Part shown: positions 5,483 to 8,666 of the stretch, in pieces | How the letters are laid out: the number at the start of each line of letters is the position of its first letter | How positions within the stretch are numbered: position 1 is the first letter of the stretch | Assembly (NCBI GenBank): GCA_964426135.1 | Contig: CAYRPN010000187.1 | Span: 1 to 8,666, forward strand | Direction of reading: 5' to 3' | Source: CAYRPN01 sp964426135 | GTDB lineage: Bacteria; Planctomycetota; Phycisphaerae; Phycisphaerales; Phycisphaeraceae | DNA length: 8,666 bases | Position numbers and translations under genes: made by a program | The notes under the pieces: generated by a model | Told to the model about the DNA's origin: nothing | The model's database searches: none | The model's input: the letters and a program-made list of their open reading frames with translations, nothing else

Positions 5483-5953
5483 ATGTCGCGCGACCCCTCG
5501 CCGCCTACCCCCTGGACTCCGCGCCGCTGCACGCTTGCCGTAATCGGCGTTCTTTTCGTCATCCTCGGCGCCATCGGCATCATGGTGCCGGGGCTGCCGG
5601 GGGCGGTTTTTCTGCTGCTGGCGTCGTGGTGTTTCGCCAAGAGTTTTCCGTCGCTGGAGCAGCGGTTGCTGCGGAACCGTTTCTTCGGGCCGTACATGCA
5701 CTTCGTCGATGGCGACGCCCCGCTGCCGGCCAAGGACAAAGCTTTTTCCATCGCGCTGATGTGGGCCAGCACGATCTTCAGCGTGTGGTTCCTCTGGTTC
5801 AACGACTTGGTGCCGCCGTGGGTCCTGCCCATCGTCGGCGGCGGCGCCGTCGTCGGCACCGTGGTGATCCTGCGGCGAGGCAATGCTCCCCGCAAGTCCA
5901 ACGCATCGAACCAGGTGCCTGCGCCAGTCGACGGGATGACGCCGCCTTCCTGA
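5483..5953 (+). CDS. DUF454/YbaN-family inner-membrane protein
   Basis: This protein of 156 residues (162 from the alternative ATG 5465) resembles the DUF454 (YbaN) family of small membrane proteins of unknown function. The family hallmark runs from a first hydrophobic segment, IGVLFVILGAIGIMVPGLPG, through VFLLLASWCFAKSFPSLEQ to LLRNRFFGPYM. It is followed by an acidic, basic-ended loop (HFVDGDAPLPAKDKA) and two more hydrophobic segments, SIALMWASTIFSVWFLWF and WVLPIVGGGAVVGTVVIL. Four membrane segments are therefore likely, with a Pro-rich N-terminus and a polar, disordered-looking C-terminus. I prefer ATG 5483 because a -10-like box lies 6 nt before it; ATG 5465 is equally open. The gene follows the nuclease by 54 nt and is the last chromosomal gene before the integrated element. 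Confidence 0.82.
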   Translation: MSRDPSPPTPWTPRRCTLAVIGVLFVILGAIGIMVPGLPGAVFLLLASWCFAKSFPSLEQRLLRNRFFGPYMHFVDGDAPLPAKDKAFSIALMWASTIFSVWFLWFNDLVPPWVLPIVGGGAVVGTVVILRRGNAPRKSNASNQVPAPVDGMTPPS

Positions 5954-6103
5954 CCGCGACGATGCCCTCTCTCAGCATCGCCTCGCACTGGTCCTCCGGC
6001 ATCGTGAGAACCAAGTCCAACACTTCGGCGGCAGCATTTCAGAGTGGCGGATTCAACGCGGAGCCACCTGACTTGCAGCGCGGACCGGCGATCTTCTTTG
6101 CAA

Positions 6104-6150
6104 TGGGAGCACTGGGACTCGAACCTGCGACCAAGGGATTATGAGTCCCT
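6104..6150 (-). tRNA. 3' fragment of a CAU-anticodon tRNA gene (att site)
   Basis: Read on the minus strand, this is a perfect anticodon arm AGGGA-CTCATAA-TCCCT (anticodon CAT at 6141-6143), a 5-nt variable region, a T loop TTCGAGT, and the acceptor end TGCTCCC plus discriminator A. No CCA is encoded (TTG follows). The 5' acceptor strand (GGGAGCA expected) and D arm are absent; upstream sequence is unrelated, so this is not a functional gene. The T-stem halves GCAGG and CCCAG pair at only two of five positions, suggesting decay or a chimeric junction. The CTCATAA loop fits elongator tRNA-Met or tRNA-Ile2 (lysidine type); the fragment cannot separate them. It marks where the neighbouring integrase recombined. 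Confidence 0.85.
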
Positions 6151-6231
6151 TTTCTACCCTGTTTCCAGTTGTCACCCATTCCACCCCACCGTGACGGTAT
6201 CGCGTGTTTACCGATGATTATGCGTGTCCTG

Positions 6232-6259
6232 TTGATACTTGCTGAATCCCTGTTACACT
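6232..6259 (+). promoter_or_regulatory. Putative integrase promoter
   Basis: TTGATA (6232-6237, five of six matches to the -35 consensus) and TACACT (6254-6259, four of six to the -10) are separated by 16 bp. A transcript from here would have a leader of about 55 nt before the integrase ATG. That leader contains two pairs of direct repeats. Confidence 0.5.
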
Positions 6260-6265
6260 CTTGCC

Positions 6266-6304
6266 GGTAGCAATAGGGTAGCAACGGACAAACCAAGGGA
6301 CAAA
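6266..6304 (+). repeat. Paired direct repeats in the integrase leader, possible arm-type or operator sites
   Basis: GGTAGCAA occurs at 6266-6273 and 6277-6284 (11-bp period) and GGACAAA at 6286-6292 and 6298-6304 (12-bp period). Periods near one helical turn put the copies on the same face of the DNA. A related string, GGGTAGAAAAGGGA, is found in the opposite orientation beside the tRNA fragment (minus strand, about 6145-6159). Position between att and int suits integrase arm sites or autoregulation; this is inference. Confidence 0.45.
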
Positions 6305-6320
6305 ACAGGGGAATCACGCC

Positions 6321-7550
6321 ATGAGCAATGCCGCGCTGAAGCTGACCGAAACCGAACGCGAGCGAGCCAAACCCAAGCGATTCGCCTTCACCATCGACCG
6401 CCTGGCCGCGATCAAGCCGCCGGCCAAGGGCTACGCCAGCGTGTACGACACCAAGACGCCGGGGCTGACGCTGCTGACCACCGCCGGCGGCGTCAAGACC
6501 TACTACGTCTACGCCAAGCCCAAAGGCAAGGCCCGGCCCGTCCGCGTGAGACTGGGGCGCTTTGAGGCGATCCAGTTGGACGACGCCCGCAAGCTGGCCC
6601 GCAAGGAACTGACGAAGACTGCCGACGGTCGCAATCCGGTGGAGGAGTACCGCCTGGCGCGCGAGGCCGAGACCTTCGGTCAGGCGTTCACCACCTTCAT
6701 CAAGATTCACAAGTCGCGCACCGCCAAGTCGGTGGAGAAGGACGAGCAGCGGTATCGCAAGTACCTGATCGGCTGGGCGAACCACCCGCTGCGCGACATC
6801 ACGCGGGCGGACGTGGAGAAGGTCAGGAACGAGGTGCAGGCGAAGACATCCGGGACGACCGCCAACCGCGTGCTGTCCCTCATCAGCGTGATTTACAACG
6901 TCATCACGAACCGGGATTACAACCCGGCGCGCGGCGTGCAGCGCCTCAAGGAAATCCCGCGATGCCGCTTCCTGTCGCAAACCGAGGTCGCCAGCCTGCT
7001 GGCCGCGTTGACGACGATCATGCCCGACATCGCCGACGTGATCCGCCTGGCCCTGTTCACCGGTTGCCGCCGCTGGAACATCCTGTCCGCCCGCTGGGAG
7101 GAATTGAACCTGACCGATGCGGCCTGGCACATCCCTGGCGAGAAGATGAAATCGGCACACCCTCTGACCGTCGCGCTCCAGCCTCAGGCGCTGGAAGTCT
7201 TCAAGCGGCGGAAGGAATGGAACGACGCCAAGGCGGAAGCGGATCGCAGCCCGTTCGTGTTCCCGTCGCATTCCGCCACCGGGCACACCACCGACATTTC
7301 CACAAGCTGGGAAACCGTGATGGACGCCGCCGGCATTTCAGGCGTCCGGTTCCACGACCTGCGGCGGACGTTTTGTAGCTTCATGGCAATGTCCGGCGCG
7401 TCCCTGACCGTGGCGCAAAAGACGCTGGGGCACCTGTCGCCGCTGACGACGAGCCGCGTCTACTCGCAAGCCGACGAAGCCGCGAAGCGGCAGGCCGGCG
7501 CTGCGGCCCTGGCGATGATGACGGGCGCGCCGGCCAAGTCGAACGACTGA
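6321..7550 (+). CDS. int: Tyrosine recombinase / phage-type integrase
   Basis: This 409-residue site-specific recombinase catalyses integration and excision of the element at a tRNA gene. The N-terminal part (about 20-105) looks like the arm-binding domain of P4-type integrases, with VYDTKTPGLTLLTTAGGVKTYY-like strands (ending near 62) and RVRLGRFEAIQLDDARKLA (75-93). A core-binding helical domain follows (about 115-205). The catalytic domain shows Arg250 in FTGCRRWNIL (246-255), Lys277 in the beta-hairpin EKMKSAHPLTVAL, His345 and Arg348 in FHDLRRTF (344-351), His371 in TLGHLS (368-373), and the nucleophile Tyr381 in SRVYSQ. All catalytic residues are present, so it is probably active. The box I position that is often Glu is Asn253. 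ATG 6321 is preceded by a Shine-Dalgarno-like AGGGG at 6306-6311. It reads away from the att site into the element. Confidence 0.96.
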   Translation: MSNAALKLTETERERAKPKRFAFTIDRLAAIKPPAKGYASVYDTKTPGLTLLTTAGGVKTYYVYAKPKGKARPVRVRLGRFEAIQLDDARKLARKELTKTADGRNPVEEYRLAREAETFGQAFTTFIKIHKSRTAKSVEKDEQRYRKYLIGWANHPLRDITRADVEKVRNEVQAKTSGTTANRVLSLISVIYNVITNRDYNPARGVQRLKEIPRCRFLSQTEVASLLAALTTIMPDIADVIRLALFTGCRRWNILSARWEELNLTDAAWHIPGEKMKSAHPLTVALQPQALEVFKRRKEWNDAKAEADRSPFVFPSHSATGHTTDISTSWETVMDAAGISGVRFHDLRRTFCSFMAMSGASLTVAQKTLGHLSPLTTSRVYSQADEAAKRQAGAAALAMMTGAPAKSND

Positions 7551-7556
7551 CATGTT

Positions 7557-7607
7557 TTGCACAACGATGTTGTTCTTATTGCACATCGGGAAACGATAGG
7601 CTACAAT
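7557..7607 (+). promoter_or_regulatory. Promoter with nested operator-like repeats before the AlpA/excisionase gene
   Basis: TACAAT (7602-7607, five of six to the -10) lies 17 bp after TTGCAC (7579-7584, a weak -35). TTGCACA occurs twice, at 7557-7563 and 7579-7585, 22 bp apart (about two helical turns), with the second copy on the -35. Between and overlapping them is the dyad ACAAC-GAT-GTTGT (7561-7573). This is the layout expected of an operator that could switch off the downstream gene. The binding protein is unknown; the small HTH protein itself or an element repressor are candidates. Confidence 0.5.
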
Positions 7608-7635
7608 ACCGTCGAATCGTCAGGCATCCTCTCTG

Positions 7636-7663
7636 AGAGCCGGTAGCCTTCGGGCAGAGCCGG
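7636..7663 (+). other. Structured leader of the AlpA/excisionase transcript
   Basis: The leader between the promoter and the start codon is over 100 nt. It contains AGAGCCGG twice (7636-7643 and 7656-7663), 20 bp apart, around GCC-TTCG-GGC, a UUCG tetraloop hairpin at 7646-7655. CCGG on both sides can extend the stem across an internal loop. A palindrome CTCTC-T-GAGAG (about 7629-7639) lies just before. The stem is short, so any regulatory role is speculative. Confidence 0.35.
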
Positions 7664-7725
7664 ATACGGACGGACGCAGCCAGCGACGTAGTTGCTGTTG
7701 CTTGTCCCAAACCGGAACCGAAACC

Positions 7726-7971
7726 GTGAAAACTCTTTCCCCCGCCGGCGAGCGCGCCGATTCCCCTCTGGAAGTCCCTCTGCGCGAGAAGGACGCCGCG
7801 CCATTTGCCGGCACGACCCCCGCCTATCTCCGCAAGCTGCGGCACCTTGGACGCGGCCCCGCCTTCATCAAGTTGGGCAAGCGCGTCGCCTATCTCCCAA
7901 GCGATCTGCGGGCCTACGTTCAGGCCGGACGCCGCAACACATCCGACGCCAGTGCGCCTGTGAACGCCTGA
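7726..7971 (+). CDS. AlpA/excisionase-like winged helix-turn-helix protein
   Basis: This small protein of 81 residues (89 from a TTG at 7702) fits the MerR-like helix-turn-helix of excisionases and AlpA regulators. The segment from about residue 17 to 45 (EVPLREKDAAPFAGTTPAYL, then RKLRHLGRGP) is the helix-turn-helix. It is followed by the wing AFIKLGKRVAYLPSDLRAYV (46-65), a form very common in element-borne DNA-binding proteins that recognise one short site. The tail after residue 68 is polar. I chose GTG 7726 because GGAA (7714-7717) offers a weak ribosome site; TTG 7702 has none. Lying 175 nt after int with its own promoter, it may act as directionality factor for int, as a transcriptional activator, or both. 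Which one is not visible in the sequence. Confidence 0.75.
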   Translation: MKTLSPAGERADSPLEVPLREKDAAPFAGTTPAYLRKLRHLGRGPAFIKLGKRVAYLPSDLRAYVQAGRRNTSDASAPVNA

Positions 7972-7986
7972 ATCCCCACAAGTAAA

Positions 7987-8017
7987 AACGCCCCGCACCT
8001 GAGAAGCGCGAGGCGTT
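7987..8017 (-). terminator. Intrinsic terminator reading on the minus strand
   Basis: The stem AACGCC-C-CGC (7987-7996) pairs with GCG-A-GGCGTT (8008-8017) apart from one mismatch, with an 11-nt loop. On the plus strand the run AAAA lies before the stem; on the minus strand this becomes GGCGTTTTT, a typical T tract. The terminator therefore acts best on leftward transcription, though all genes here run rightward. It may block antisense transcription from the island or work weakly in both directions. Confidence 0.5.
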
Positions 8018-8028
8018 GAGAAAACGAC

Positions 8029-8403
8029 ATGACGCAATTATCCACATCACCACCGCCCCCGGCAACAGTGCCAAGCCCGCCCAACGGGTCGATGTTGAGC
8101 GAGCCGTTCACCCTGGGCACCATTCGCGCATTCATCGCCCGGTTTCGAGGCAGGCTCCGCAGCGACGTACCTGTCGAGATTCGCGCGCTCGACTTCATGG
8201 TGCGCGAGTACCTGCGCCAGTGGCAAGAGGCTGATTTGCTGACCCGCGAGAACTGGAAATTGATCGGGTGGGCACGCCGTCAAGGCGAAGCCTACCGCGA
8301 TACGGTTCGCATCATCGACGACACTGGCGACTACTTCAAGAAGTTGGCGCTTCGCATGGCGGAGGCGCTGCCCGCTGAGCCGCCGGAACAGGAGGCGGCA
8401 TGA
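8029..8403 (+). CDS. Unrecognised 124-residue island protein
   Basis: I do not recognise a family. The first 20 residues are Pro/Ser/Thr-rich and look disordered, and a second ATG at 8092 would remove them. The rest is predicted by eye to be mostly helical with amphipathic stretches, for example TIRAFIARFRGRLRSDVPVE, then ALDFMVREYLRQWQEADLL and ENWKLIGWARRQGEAYRDTV. It ends in a Glu/Pro-rich tail. There is no signal peptide, membrane segment or Cys/His metal cluster. The stop codon overlaps the next start (ATGA), so it is probably translationally coupled to the primase. A role in replication or its control is suggested by context only. GC use and strand match a coding gene, and the Shine-Dalgarno sequence of the following gene lies inside its 3' end. 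Confidence 0.7.
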   Translation: MTQLSTSPPPPATVPSPPNGSMLSEPFTLGTIRAFIARFRGRLRSDVPVEIRALDFMVREYLRQWQEADLLTRENWKLIGWARRQGEAYRDTVRIIDDTGDYFKKLALRMAEALPAEPPEQEAA

Positions 8404-8666
8404 AATCCGTCGATGACATTTTTGACGCGAAGCGCGACGGCACATGGACGCCGGCGGAACAAGCGGAACCTACATTCACGGGTGAGTCTTCCCCTTTCAT
8501 CGATGCCGCCAGTCCAGCCGATGCCGCCCAGCGAGCAGCGACGGCAAAGTCATCGCCAACCAACCTGAGCGACCTGGGCAACGCGGAGCGGTTCGCGATC
8601 CAGCATGGCGGGCATGTTCGATATGTCTTCAAGGCCGGTCAGTGGCTCACCTGGACGGGGCAACGG
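8400..8666 (+). CDS. N-terminus of a probable phage/plasmid primase-helicase (partial)
   Basis: An open frame from ATG 8400 runs 89 codons to the window end without a stop. It overlaps the previous stop by 4 nt (ATGA) and has a near-perfect Shine-Dalgarno AGGAGG at 8390-8395. The first 50 residues are low-complexity linker (MKSVDDIFDAKRDG, then Ala/Pro/Ser-rich). Then NLSDLGNAERFAIQHGGHVR (55-74) runs into YVFKAGQWLTWTGQR (75-89), which resembles the conserved 'TDxGNAxRxxxxHGxxxRYVxxxxxWLxWDGxRW' start of P4-alpha/D5-type primase-helicases of phages, plasmids and satellites. The helicase domain would follow beyond the window. The call rests on this short segment and on its place after int and alpA. 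Confidence 0.65.
   Translation, partial: MKSVDDIFDAKRDGTWTPAEQAEPTFTGESSPFIDAASPADAAQRAATAKSSPTNLSDLGNAERFAIQHGGHVRYVFKAGQWLTWTGQR

Larger units (their letters stand above)
6104..8666 (+). mobile_element. Left end of a tRNA-integrated genomic island / satellite-like element
   Basis: The element begins at a displaced tRNA 3' fragment and is followed, all on the plus strand, by a tyrosine integrase, an AlpA/excisionase-like protein, an unrecognised small protein and the start of a primase-helicase. The tRNA orientation predicts the rest: the acceptor end faces the chromosome on the left, so the intact tRNA gene, completed by element-borne sequence, should be at the right-hand junction beyond the window. 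The gene order resembles P4-like satellites and replicative islands. No structural phage or conjugation genes are visible yet. Confidence 0.8.

Noticed and set aside
6131..6154. Intrinsic terminator of the DUF454 gene (AAGGGA...TCCCTTTT)
   Set aside because: The hairpin is the anticodon stem of the tRNA fragment. A side effect on termination is possible, but the structure is explained by the tRNA.
6104..6180. Complete functional tRNA gene on the minus strand
   Set aside because: The 5' acceptor strand and D arm are missing and the T stem does not pair, so only a 3' fragment remains.
6039..7286. 415-residue minus-strand frame across the integrase and att site
   Set aside because: It is antisense to the integrase. 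Its end, containing NPLVAGSSPSAPI, is the well-known artefact of translating a tRNA 3' end.

Overview
The window is GC-rich, with strong G/C preference at third codon positions. The intergenic gaps carry C-rich octamer arrays, and several chromosomal genes lack a Shine-Dalgarno sequence. This fits a Planctomycetota-like bacterium, possibly of the Phycisphaerae type. That placement is an impression from style, not from a phylogenetic marker.

Left part (1-5953) is ordinary chromosome: a D-hexose-6-phosphate mutarotase-like protein (+), riboflavin synthase (-), aspartyl-tRNA synthetase (+), a solitary PD-(D/E)XK nuclease of the PDDEXK_4 type (+) and a small DUF454/YbaN-type membrane protein (+). 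They form no obvious pathway. The AspRS has a His at the position linked to non-discriminating enzymes, so Asn-tRNA may be made indirectly through GatCAB. The gaps are more unusual. Arrays of an 8-bp unit (CACTCACC-like) plus an AT-rich palindromic core lie just upstream of mutarotase, riboflavin synthase and aspS, always in the same orientation relative to the gene. The gap between the convergent mutarotase and ribE genes holds a different element: imperfect terminal inverted repeats around three 19-bp tandem repeats. Three chromosomal genes have a -10-like TANANT hexamer exactly 6 nt before an ATG, the layout expected of leaderless mRNAs.

Right part (6104-8666, running off the end) is the left end of an integrated element. 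It starts with the 3' portion of a CAU-anticodon tRNA gene on the minus strand, lacking its 5' half. This is followed by a tyrosine integrase with its own promoter and possible arm-type sites, an AlpA/excisionase-like DNA-binding protein, an unrecognised 124-residue protein, and the start of a probable phage/plasmid-type primase-helicase. The order att - int - alpA/xis - small ORF - primase resembles P4-like satellites or replicative genomic islands. Two island genes (int and the primase) have clear Shine-Dalgarno sequences, unlike the chromosomal genes. The rest of the element and the reconstituted tRNA gene should lie to the right of the window.
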